Of a DNA stretch of 51,765 nt, positions 16,545 to 24,348 are shown piece after piece. The notes beneath the pieces are model-generated. The model saw only the letters and a list, made by a program, of their open reading frames with translations. It ran no database searches and was not told the DNA's origin. The translations under genes were made by a program, and so were the position numbers. Position 1 is the stretch's first letter. Each line of letters starts with the position of its first letter. The stretch is from positions 1 to 51,765 of the forward strand of contig JAQGKC010000221.1 in the NCBI GenBank assembly GCA_028290305.1, written 5' to 3'. The stretch is from Bradyrhizobium sp. (GTDB taxonomy: Bacteria; Pseudomonadota; Alphaproteobacteria; Rhizobiales; Xanthobacteraceae).

Positions 16545-17560
16545 GCGACCTTCCCAAGATCAGCATACGACTGGACGGCTCAATCCCACCGCAGGAGTGC
16601 GTAGAGCTCGCAATCGCCGCCGACAAGGCCGGACTTTCAGGCGTTTGGTTCGCGGAAAACGCCTTCGCAAGAGGAATCTGGCCGGCAGCAGCCGCTTGCG
16701 CAGTTGCGACCAAACGCGTTCACATTCACGTCGGTGTCTTTAATCCGTTCAATCGCCATCCGACGATGATGGCGATGGAAGTGGGCGCCCTGGATGAACT
16801 ATCGAACGGCCGGGCCAGCATAAGCCTCGGAGCAGGTATCATGGCAGCTTCTTCCAAAATGGGAATCGATGCAGAAAAGCCTGTTCCTGCGCTTCGAGAC
16901 GCTTTGATCATTTTGCGCGCGCTGCTCAACGGCGAAGAGATCAACTACATCGGTCAAAGATTCTCTGCCAAGAAGATCAAGCTCGACTATAAACCGCGGT
17001 CGGGTATTCCGATTTTCTTGGCCGGCCGAGGCAATCTGACGATAAAGTTGGCCGGTGAAGCGGCTGATGGGCTCTTGGTTTCGAATATGTGCTCAGCCGG
17101 ATACGCCGGACGCTCCGCGGAGTTAATGCGCTCCGCTCGTTCCGGTGCCACAAATGGATCTGCCGGTCTCGTCGTTCAATACATGCCCTGCATCACCAAC
17201 GGCGCATCGCTCGAGGCGTTCAGAGATGCGAAACGCATCGTGGGCGAGATGATGCCCAGGTTCTGGGCGCTTGGGCAAAAGGTTTCGTCTGCGAAGGAGG
17301 CGCTGCTGCTTGGGACCGGCCTCAGTGAAGAAGAATTTGCCGAAGCAGCGAGCGATATTAACAGTGGCCAAGATCCAGCAGACGTTCTCGACGAGCGTTA
17401 CGCAACCACATTTTCACTTTATGGAACGCCGGAGGAATGCCTGGCCCTTGCGAGGCGCTACAAGGCGGCAGGCGTTGACGAACTGGCATTGACCTTCAGC
17501 GGGCCATCCGCGCCGCATGAGATCGCCGCCATTGGTAAAGCCATCGAGGCTTCTGAATAG
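16541..17560 (+). CDS. Luciferase-like (LLM) F420-dependent oxidoreductase, second copy
   Basis: A 339-residue protein of the luciferase superfamily, closer to the methylene-tetrahydromethanopterin reductase-like branch. Visible features are VELAIAADKAGLSGVWFAEN near residue 21, VHIHVGVFNPFNRHPTMMAM, LDELSNGRASISLGAG, and IPIFLAGRGNLTIKLAGEAA around 157-176. Its ATG overlaps the stop of the hydroxylase large subunit gene (ATGA), so it is the fourth gene of that operon and under operator D. It is only distantly similar to the copy at 10434, so it probably has a different step. F420 use is inferred from context. Confidence 0.83.
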   Translation: MSDLPKISIRLDGSIPPQECVELAIAADKAGLSGVWFAENAFARGIWPAAAACAVATKRVHIHVGVFNPFNRHPTMMAMEVGALDELSNGRASISLGAGIMAASSKMGIDAEKPVPALRDALIILRALLNGEEINYIGQRFSAKKIKLDYKPRSGIPIFLAGRGNLTIKLAGEAADGLLVSNMCSAGYAGRSAELMRSARSGATNGSAGLVVQYMPCITNGASLEAFRDAKRIVGEMMPRFWALGQKVSSAKEALLLGTGLSEEEFAEAASDINSGQDPADVLDERYATTFSLYGTPEECLALARRYKAAGVDELALTFSGPSAPHEIAAIGKAIEASE

Positions 17561-17599
17561 GAGATCCAGTTCCGGTAGCGCCGGCTGAGGTGACGGTTG

Positions 17600-17865
17600 C
17601 ACCACCGGAGCCGCCAGCAATGTATTGCTCGGATCAATTGCCCGATCTAACGAAAATCGAAGGTTCTCAATCTGAGTGCGCAGGCTTATTTCTGTTTTTC
17701 TCGTCCGAATCCACACGAGCATCACCACGCTTGCACTTGCAATGAGCGTGGTCACAATGACTAGCAGCGCAAACGGGTCGCCTAAGTTGCTTAATCGGTT
17801 GAAGGATCCAAATAATTCTTGCGCGACGCGCCTTGTTCGAAAGAGAAAGCGGCTGTGCCTTTATA
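17600..17865 (-). pseudogene. Fragment of a membrane-anchored protein, possibly a sensor kinase N-terminus
   Basis: The minus strand has a stretch reading FALLVIVTTLIASASVVMLV, one membrane helix, followed by RTRKTEISLRTQIENLRF. That helix-then-coil layout resembles N-termini of PAS-type sensor histidine kinases. No clear start lies upstream and no kinase domain follows. It sits in the 1.2-kb scar between regions A and C and is best read as debris. Family assignment is weak. Confidence 0.25.
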
Positions 17866-18221
17866 TATTGAAACCTTTCCAGCCCGGCATTGAGATCTGA
17901 CGATCATGTCAATGACAATGAGGGGTCCTTGTTTCGTCCAGGGCAGCCGCATGAGGCCGGTGGGCCCATGAAACAGGCTAAACCTGCGGGCGCGTCCTAG
18001 GGAATTCCCTAGTCCAAGATCACAACCGTTATATCGGTGAATGCCGACCACTGCGGCGCTCGGCGATGTACCCGGGAGGCGCCCATGCACAGAATGTAAC
18101 GTTGTTATCGCCATATCCTCGTCAACCAATTAGCCGGTGCCAAATCGGTACAACGCTCGTTTTATTCTGGCGAGAGCTAAGTTCGAGAAGTACGAGAAGT
18201 GCCTGTTGCACAGCGACTTCT

Positions 18222-18272
18222 GGATCCCCGCACCAGGGCTGGAACCTGCGACCCGTTGATCAAGAGGCCCAT
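18222..18272 (-). other. tRNA 3'-half-like sequence, possible attachment-site scar
   Basis: Minus-strand sequence contains CTCTTGATCAACGGGTCGCA followed by GGTTCCAGCCCTGG. This looks like the anticodon-loop, variable-loop and T-arm part of a tRNA, perhaps Lys(CUU). The T-loop TTCCAGC is one base off the usual TTCGAGC, and four of five T-stem pairs hold. No 5' half is present. Such 3' halves are left where tRNA-targeting islands integrate, and integrase-like remnants lie 150-600 bases away. Confidence 0.33.
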
Positions 18273-18411
18273 TGTCCGATTTGCACTCCGAAGCCGCCGA
18301 TTGCCGTATCAGCCAAGGGTAAAGTTTTCCCGAGAAGAGATTTCGCATACACCTTGGACCTAGCGGCCGAGCCAAAGGCCGCGAATTCATGAGTATCGCG
18401 TCCTAGACATG

Positions 18412-18800
18412 CCGAAGCGTAAGACCGACAAGCTTGCCCCCGCGCGAAAGCACGGCCCGATCCCGCTCAATGGGGCGAGGACGAAGTGATGACCCTTGTG
18501 GAGGCTGCTGTCGTGTTTTTTCCGCACGGTCCATTGACAATTTCATCGTTGCGCAGGGCAGCCAGCGCAGGGACTCTTGAAATCGCCAAAGTGGCAGGTA
18601 AAGATTTGACGACGCCTCGTGCCATCCGCAAATTGGTAAAGCCATCATGCCTGGCCGTAAAGCCAAGCCGCCACGACTCTGGTTCCGAGAAGACGAAGGA
18701 TGCTGGGTTATCCTCGATCGGGCAGATGCAGCGCGGCCTGCGCCTGATTTCGGAGATGCTGCGGGACCAAGCGGTCAGCCGGGCTCACCATATCCGGCCG
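18412..18800 (+). pseudogene. Remnants of an excisionase-like HTH gene and a phage-type integrase gene
   Basis: Three short frames follow each other on the plus strand. The first (from 18410) reads MPKRKTDKLAPARKHGPI and stops at once. The second, from 18489, reads MTLVEAAVVFFPHGPLTISS and continues ASAGTLEIAKVAGKDLTTP, like helix-turn-helix proteins encoded before integrase genes. The third, from 18647, reads MPGRKAKPPRLWFREDEGCW, like the N-terminus of tyrosine integrases, but loses the expected frame within about 30 codons. No catalytic domain is present. The set is a decayed mobile-element end next to a tRNA-like 3' half. Confidence 0.45.
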
Positions 18801-19587
18801 CGCGCGCTTCGGCGTCCCAGCGCGTCATCAGACTGTAGTCATCCGTAGCAACCGGAGCAAAAGCCGCAAGACAAAGCCGGTCCCTCACATCCCCACACGC
18901 CGGATCATCGCCGACGGTCGCAAGCGCGGCCTGCAGCGCCGATACGATGTCGTCGGGACAAGCCGGACTGGCGACCAGAAATGGAATCGGCGCAACATCG
19001 GTTGTCGCCACGATCCTGATCTGCGGCGCAAGGTCGGGTTGATGGCGCAGCATCAAGTCCAGCGCATAACTGTCAAGCGGACCGATATCGATCGCATCGG
19101 CGAGAAGGGCTTCGATCACCCGTCGCGGCGTGAACAGCGGACCGATGCTCTCGCGATAAAGCCTTGCACCCCGCTCCCTATAATATGGCAGCAGATGATG
19201 CCGCAGCGCGTTGTAGCCGGAATGGGAATCCTCGACGGTGTAACCGAGACGACCGCGAAAGGTATCTTCCAGCGAATGAAATTTCGAGTTGGCCCGCACG
19301 ACGAGGCGCGTGGCGTAGACCGCTCGCCCAGGGATCGGCGCGCCGACGGGAACGGGGGCTGCGACCGGTCGCAGCGGATGCGCCGCAAGCGCGTAGGGAA
19401 ATCCGCACATGAAGGCGCAAGCCAGATCCGTGCGCGACCACAGCTCCGCAAGCGGCGACGGAAACGCGTGATCGATCACGCGCAGATCGACGCCGGATTC
19501 CGGCGCAAGCCATCCAAACAGCTCTTTCCATGCCGATGCCGCTGCGGGATTGACCGAATACATTCGTGCATTCGCGACATACGGCAT
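18775..19587 (-). CDS. PhnD-like substrate-binding-domain protein without signal peptide
   Basis: A 270-residue protein of the PhnD/periplasmic-binding type II fold. It begins MPYVANARMYSVNPAAASAW with no signal peptide, so it may be cytoplasmic. Family features are LACAFMCGFPYALAAH, LGYTVEDSHSGYNALRHHL near 133-151 and IDIGPLDSYALDLML near 191-205. It lies 29 bases after the cyclodeaminase-like gene and should be cotranscribed from the HutC-box promoter at 20721. A broken copy of the same gene lies beyond hutD (49042-49175). The ligand is unknown; a soluble PhnD-like protein might be a sensor, a salvage enzyme or an importer component. Confidence 0.75.
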   Translation of the reverse strand: MPYVANARMYSVNPAAASAWKELFGWLAPESGVDLRVIDHAFPSPLAELWSRTDLACAFMCGFPYALAAHPLRPVAAPVPVGAPIPGRAVYATRLVVRANSKFHSLEDTFRGRLGYTVEDSHSGYNALRHHLLPYYRERGARLYRESIGPLFTPRRVIEALLADAIDIGPLDSYALDLMLRHQPDLAPQIRIVATTDVAPIPFLVASPACPDDIVSALQAALATVGDDPACGDVRDRLCLAAFAPVATDDYSLMTRWDAEARAAGYGEPG

Positions 19588-19616
19588 GAGTCAAAATCTC
19601 GCGGTCGGCCATTCGA

Positions 19617-20618
19617 TCAGGCAAAGCGAAGGCGTTGGCCGATTCCCAATCGCTGGGATTTTTCAAGCATCGCATGGCCCAGAGCAATATCCGATAGCGA
19701 AAGTCCGCGATGCCAGAACAGATTGGTCTCGGCGTCGCTCTCGCGGCCTGGCTTGAGACCGGCGACGATCTGCCCGAGTTCGGCGTGCAAGGTTGCCTCG
19801 GACAATTTCCCCGCCTCGACATGGGCGCGCAGGCTGCCGAACTTGCCGCCCTTGCACTGGCCCCAATCATCTACGACCAGCTTTGACATGATATCCGTCA
19901 GCGACAGCTCGATCGCGCTCATCGTTCCATAAGGGACCACGAAGGCTCCCTTCTTGATCCAGTCGGTTTTCAACAGCGGCGTCGGCTTATCGAGCCGGGA
20001 CGCCTCAACCACGATGTCGGCGCCCTCGACGCAGTTCTTCCAGTCCTCGGTTGCGATCACCTTCTTGCCGAGATCCTGGCTCAGCTGTTCGGCAAAACTG
20101 TTGCGGCTTTCCTTGCGACGGGAATGAACGCGTATCTCGTCGAAATCAAAGAGATGATTGAGTAGACGGACGTTCCAATAGGCCGTTCCCCGAGCGCCGA
20201 TATGGCCGAGGATTTTTGAATTCTTCCGTGCCAGATGCTTGGCGCCGATCGCAGTCACGGCGCCGGTCCGCATATCGGTGATGCCGCTCGCATCGAGGAT
20301 CGCTTTCGGTGCCCCGGTGCGCGGATCGAACAGCGCCAGGATGGCAAGTTCGGACGGAAAGCCGAGCTTGTAGTTGTCGACGAAGTCACCGACGATCTTG
20401 ACCCCGGCGGAGTCGATCGGCGCTTTGATGGCGCCGCGCAGCACGTTGAAATGCCCGTTGGCGACACCGGGTTCGAGATGAACGCGGGGCTCGATCACGG
20501 TTTCGCCCCTGCCCTGGCTGGCGAGAGCCGCTTCCACGGCTGACAGGATTTCGTCGTCGGTGATCTTCAATTCGTCGATGTCGAGGCGGTTGAGATAGGC
20601 GATATAAATCGGCGGCAA
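19617..20618 (-). CDS. Ornithine cyclodeaminase / mu-crystallin family protein
   Basis: A 333-residue NAD(P)-binding protein. The family signature GITDMRTGAVTAIGAKHLA lies near residues 112-130, followed by the Rossmann loop ILGHIGARGTAYWNV near 136-150, and later VEASRLDKPTPLL. The family includes ornithine cyclodeaminase, alanine dehydrogenases, ketimine reductases and related enzymes, and these cannot be separated here. It starts about 100 bases after a HutC box overlapping a predicted promoter, and is followed by the PhnD-like gene. Its HutC-linked control suggests handling of an amino acid or imine derived from a histidine-like substrate. Confidence 0.82.
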   Translation of the reverse strand: MPPIYIAYLNRLDIDELKITDDEILSAVEAALASQGRGETVIEPRVHLEPGVANGHFNVLRGAIKAPIDSAGVKIVGDFVDNYKLGFPSELAILALFDPRTGAPKAILDASGITDMRTGAVTAIGAKHLARKNSKILGHIGARGTAYWNVRLLNHLFDFDEIRVHSRRKESRNSFAEQLSQDLGKKVIATEDWKNCVEGADIVVEASRLDKPTPLLKTDWIKKGAFVVPYGTMSAIELSLTDIMSKLVVDDWGQCKGGKFGSLRAHVEAGKLSEATLHAELGQIVAGLKPGRESDAETNLFWHRGLSLSDIALGHAMLEKSQRLGIGQRLRFA

Positions 20619-20720
20619 GAGCTAACCTCCTCGACAGGATCATCGCGGACTGCCGGCAACAGACCGCCGGTTTAGCCGCGCCCAAAGCAGCCGGCAGCGC
20701 CAGGCCGCCCGGCTTTTAAT

Positions 20721-20756
20721 ATGTCTATACATTATTGGCAACGACCCAAAAGTCAA
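20721..20756 (-). promoter_or_regulatory. HutC box and promoter for the cyclodeaminase operon
   Basis: On the minus strand TTGACT (complement of 20751-20756) and TAATGT (complement of 20729-20734) are spaced by 16 bases. ATGTCTATACAT (20721-20732) overlaps the -10 and contains GTCTATAC, fitting the GTMTAKAC consensus of the HutC subfamily of GntR regulators. The layout matches that at 42509. Confidence 0.7.
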
Positions 20757-20771
20757 CTGTCCGAGAGCCAC

Positions 20772-22031
20772 TCACGTCAGCGATTGGTCGAGATTCCGCA
20801 CCGCCTGATAGATCACCGCGGCTCCCGCTGCGATCGCTTCGCGATCCGCCCATTCCTCCGGCGCGTGGCTCTTGCCGGCCCGGCACGGAACGAAAACCAT
20901 AGCGGATGGACAGATGCGGCTCATGAACCCCGCGTCGTGACCGGCGCCGCTGGGCAGATCGGTCTCGTCGAGGCCCATATCGTGCGCGCCTCGACGCAAC
21001 GCGGCACGCAGAGTCGGATCGCAAGCCACCGGTGAGCTGTCAGACAGGATCGTAAGGGACGCGCGCGTGACCCGCGCGGCAGCCGCATGCGCCAGACTCT
21101 CGCGATCGACAATATCGATAAAACGCGTCGTCAGCGCCGGATCCGTCGTCCGCGCGTCGATGACGAGCCGACACCTTCCCGGGACGATGTTGGACGCTGA
21201 AGGATCGACCGTCAGGATCCCGACCGTGGCAACGAAATAATCCGTTCCTTCGGCCGCCAGTTGTTCAGCCACCCGTCGCACCGAAACAACCGTATCGGCC
21301 GCAGCCGCCAGCGCATCGTGACGCAGCGCCATCGGTGTGGTGCCGGCATGATCGGCCTCGCCCTGGAACACAATCTCGATCCGGCGGATGCCGACGATCG
21401 ACGTAACGATACCGACATCGAGCGACTGCGATTCGAGCACGACGCCCTGCTCAATATGCAACTCCAGAAAAGCGCGGATATCGCCGCGCTTTGCCTGATC
21501 GAGCCGATCAGGATCGCCGCCGACGCGCCGCAGCGCATCGCGAAGCTTCTCGCCGCCGGGCTCTGTGAGATCAAGCATCTTGCCGTCAAGCGCACCGGTC
21601 ATGCCGCGGCTGCCGACGCACGACAAACCATATTCGCTCGGCTCCTCGGCGAGGAAATCGACGATCTCGATAGTATGTTGGGGACGAACGTCCGCATCGC
21701 GCAGCGCCCGCACGATCTCGAGCCCGGTGGCGACACCGGCGATGCCATCGAAACGGCCCCCAGCAGGCACGGTATCGCTGTGCGAGCCGATGGCGATGAC
21801 GCCGAGCGCGGGATTGCGACCCTCGAGCCGGCCGATCAGATTGCCGGCCGTATCGATCCGCGTCGTCAGCCCGGCTTCGGCGAACCGCCCCGCCAGCCAG
21901 GCACGGCCTTCGAGAAACAGCGCGGTGAACGAGCGTCGGGTATAAGGCCGGGCCGGATCGGTCATTTCGGCAAGCGCCATTACATCGGCCCAGAGGCGGT
22001 CGGCGTCGAGCGGGAGATTGGTCTTCATCAT
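20772..22031 (-). CDS. M20-family amidase: N-carbamoyl-amino-acid hydrolase / allantoate amidohydrolase-like
   Basis: A 419-residue binuclear metal hydrolase that removes a carbamoyl (ureido) group, releasing CO2 and ammonia. Metal-ligand motifs are GSHSDTVPAGGRFDG near residues 80-94 and FLAEEPSEYG near 128-137, with ELHIEQG near 194. The closing part has GAGHDAGFMSRICPSAM and GKSHAPEEW, all standard for the family. I chose the ATG at 22031; one codon on is a second ATG. The product would suit N-carbamoyl-glutamate or a related ureido acid formed by hydantoin opening. It lies between the TPR gene and the cyclodeaminase gene on the same strand. Confidence 0.88.
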   Translation of the reverse strand: MMKTNLPLDADRLWADVMALAEMTDPARPYTRRSFTALFLEGRAWLAGRFAEAGLTTRIDTAGNLIGRLEGRNPALGVIAIGSHSDTVPAGGRFDGIAGVATGLEIVRALRDADVRPQHTIEIVDFLAEEPSEYGLSCVGSRGMTGALDGKMLDLTEPGGEKLRDALRRVGGDPDRLDQAKRGDIRAFLELHIEQGVVLESQSLDVGIVTSIVGIRRIEIVFQGEADHAGTTPMALRHDALAAAADTVVSVRRVAEQLAAEGTDYFVATVGILTVDPSASNIVPGRCRLVIDARTTDPALTTRFIDIVDRESLAHAAAARVTRASLTILSDSSPVACDPTLRAALRRGAHDMGLDETDLPSGAGHDAGFMSRICPSAMVFVPCRAGKSHAPEEWADREAIAAGAAVIYQAVRNLDQSLT

Positions 22032-22256
22032 TGACACTTGTCTAGTTTGCGGAAATACGCGTCGCTTCGAGCGTGACGTAACGCCCATAAATACCTAGTT
22101 GAGGGATGCAGCAAGGTAGTTTTATTTTGATGCTGTCTGTCGTACGCCACAACGCAAACATTCGCAGGCCGACGTTTATGGAGCATTCGCGTGCACTAAT
22201 AAATTCGGCGAACCGGATATTTTTCCGAGACTTTAACTGACAACGGCACTCTGGGG

Positions 22257-23966
22257 TCAATTGCGTCCATCCCCTTGCGGGCAACAACCGCCCGGCGTTT
22301 CGACATGGACCGTCGTACGACACATACAAGACGACGTGATTGGCACGTCCGCAAGGGCCATCGCAGATGCAAGCTTTCTTTCCACCAATGCAAATCCTTC
22401 GACGTCGCCACGTTGTTGTAGACATTCCGCCAAACCCTGGAGCGCCCAGACATTATCCGGGTGCTGTGCGCATCTTTGAATTCGCCCGCTCCAGCCCAAA
22501 TCGTCACGACAGATCTCTTCGGCCTCGCTGTAATGGCCCTGCTCAGCCAACAGGGCCGCGAGCGCATGCCTCGGCGGATGCATCCAGGCCCACGGCTCGA
22601 TATATTCCAGATTGTCGTCTCGATCGACGGCTTCCCTCAGATGTGCGTAGGCAAGTTCGTGATTGCCTTTGTGGTATTCCAGCTCGCCATCCAGCATCTT
22701 CTCGCCCACCGCCAAAATACTGTGGGCGCTGTTATTAAATATTTTTCGGTGAGGCGGGATGCGCCCCAAGCTGTCGTGAAACAGTTGGCGCTCTCGATCT
22801 GCATCCTGGAACCGTTTGAGCGAAGCGTGAGCGACACCCTTCGCGTAATGGTGCATCGCGGTCGAAACCAGATACAGCTCCGGGGCATCAGGCAGCGGCG
22901 CGTCGATAATCTCCTGCCAGCGCCCGAAGCGCACCATCACGTGCACACTCATCGAAAAGTACCCTTCGAGGCTCATGGAAAATTTGGGGCGGCCCTTGAC
23001 GCTGAGAACTTCCTTCGTGAGCATGTCGCGCAATTTATTCGCCGCTGCGATCGAGTCCGCATATCTGCCCATGAACATGCAGGCATGCATCATCAAGAGA
23101 AGGTCATGCGCACATGCCGTCGTGTAGGGAGTGAGGGCACCGGCATAGGCCAGATAAATGTCGTTTGCTGCTATCGCCCTCGCGCTGGCGATCCTTGCTT
23201 TTTCATATTCACCGCACAATACGTAAATATGCCCCGGCATATGGTTCATGTGCCCGGCGTCCGGACACATCGTGGCGAGGGCGGCCGCAGAGACTGCCGC
23301 TCGTTCCGGCTCATTTGACATTTCAAGAATATGGATATGCAAATGCACGATTGCCGGATGCTTTTTTAAGCCCTCTCGGCCAGCGAGGTCGATCGCGCGC
23401 TCGCACACCTCAAGCGCTTCGATCACGTCCGAGTTTTTCGCAGGCAATCCGGTCTTGACATTCCACAAGCGTCTTGGTGTTCGAGTGATCAAGGCTTCGA
23501 CAAGAAGCGCCGCCACGTCGTGATCGGTTCGATGTTGATGATAAACTCTGCGCAATTCCGCGGCGTAGTCGTCGTCCCAACGATCAAATTCTTCCGGCTG
23601 AACAGAGTGCGGCTTCTGAACGCGGCAAGCCAGCGTCTCTACCAACCGGTTTTCGAGCTCCGTCGCCCGGTGTGTCAGGGCGCGCGCTATCTGGATATGT
23701 TCGTAGGCTATGCCGGTCGCGGTATTGGCTTCTTCCTCGCTGTGGTCGCGCCATGTCATGTTGTAAAAAGGTCCGCAACCATAGGCAATACCCCAATGAG
23801 CCATGACACATTCGGGATCGAATTCGAGCGCCTTTCGAAAGCATTTGACGCCCTCCGACTTGTTGAAGGCAAAGCACCAGTTTAAGCCCAGGTTGAACCA
23901 GCGTTGCGCTTCCGGCGAGCCTGTCGAAATGATTCTAGTATGGCTGCCAAGGTTGAAACGATCCAT
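22257..23966 (-). CDS. Large TPR-repeat protein of unknown function
   Basis: A 569-residue protein starting MDRFNLGSHTRIISTGSPEA. It has TPR-like helical repeats: AQRWFNLGLNWCFAFNKSEG near residue 20, a repeat pair around EYEKARIASARAIAANDIYL, and another near QGHYSEAEEICRDDLGW. Several His-rich spots (LHIHILEM, GHMNHMPGHIYVL) recur in this group of bacterial TPR proteins. No signal peptide or catalytic motif is seen. I chose the ATG at 23966 over upstream codons with no homologous content. It follows the short UbiX-like gene on the same strand. Its role is unknown; a protein-binding scaffold is the usual guess. Confidence 0.7.
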   Translation of the reverse strand: MDRFNLGSHTRIISTGSPEAQRWFNLGLNWCFAFNKSEGVKCFRKALEFDPECVMAHWGIAYGCGPFYNMTWRDHSEEEANTATGIAYEHIQIARALTHRATELENRLVETLACRVQKPHSVQPEEFDRWDDDYAAELRRVYHQHRTDHDVAALLVEALITRTPRRLWNVKTGLPAKNSDVIEALEVCERAIDLAGREGLKKHPAIVHLHIHILEMSNEPERAAVSAAALATMCPDAGHMNHMPGHIYVLCGEYEKARIASARAIAANDIYLAYAGALTPYTTACAHDLLLMMHACMFMGRYADSIAAANKLRDMLTKEVLSVKGRPKFSMSLEGYFSMSVHVMVRFGRWQEIIDAPLPDAPELYLVSTAMHHYAKGVAHASLKRFQDADRERQLFHDSLGRIPPHRKIFNNSAHSILAVGEKMLDGELEYHKGNHELAYAHLREAVDRDDNLEYIEPWAWMHPPRHALAALLAEQGHYSEAEEICRDDLGWSGRIQRCAQHPDNVWALQGLAECLQQRGDVEGFALVERKLASAMALADVPITSSCMCRTTVHVETPGGCCPQGDGRN

Positions 23967-24035
23967 CTGTCTAACTCCAGCTTCGCGCGTACCGGTCACG
24001 CCGTTGCGTAAGCACATGCGACATTCATCGACCCG

Positions 24036-24326
24036 TCAGCTCTTGACGGGGCGGCCTCGCAGGTCCGGATCCTCTCCCCAGCGTCGAACGGTGCCCACAT
24101 CGATCTCGAACAAGTCCAGCATCCGACCCACGGTGTGATCCACCATCACCGCAGAGATCCGCTCGGCGAGCTTTGACATCGCCAGGTGGGTTTCAACGCC
24201 TGAAGTGCGCAGCAACTGCAGCACGCGCAGGCCATATATGACTCCGGAAGCACGGGAAATACCGATGATCAGCCGGCGCTGGGCTGGAACTATTGCCTTC
24301 ACCTGCACGCTCCTTGCATCGGCCAT
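24036..24326 (-). pseudogene. UbiX-like gene with a large in-frame internal deletion
   Basis: The 96-residue frame has the UbiX N-terminus (RRLIIGISRASGVIYGL, then SGVETHLAMSKLAE). It then jumps straight to the UbiX C-terminus (MVDHTVGRMLDLF, then VRRWGEDPDLRGRPVKS). Compared with the intact UbiX at 37498, about 110 central residues are missing, including the PCS-type loop and the RETPF segment that build the flavin and prenyl-phosphate sites. The first motif also changes from GITGASG to GISRASG. It starts 22 bases after the urocanase paralogue and keeps an open frame, so it could still be translated. It cannot be a working flavin prenyltransferase. Confidence 0.75.
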
Positions 24327-24348
24327 GGGCGATGACGCTAACCCTGCA

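Noticed and set aside
18222..18272. Complete tRNA gene
   Set aside because: Only a 3' half is visible; the anticodon stem does not pair on its 5' side and no D-arm or acceptor 5' strand is found.
22015..22045. Fourth HutC box near the carbamoylase start (TTGTCTAGTTT)
   Set aside because: It lacks the GTMTAKAC core and is not symmetric.
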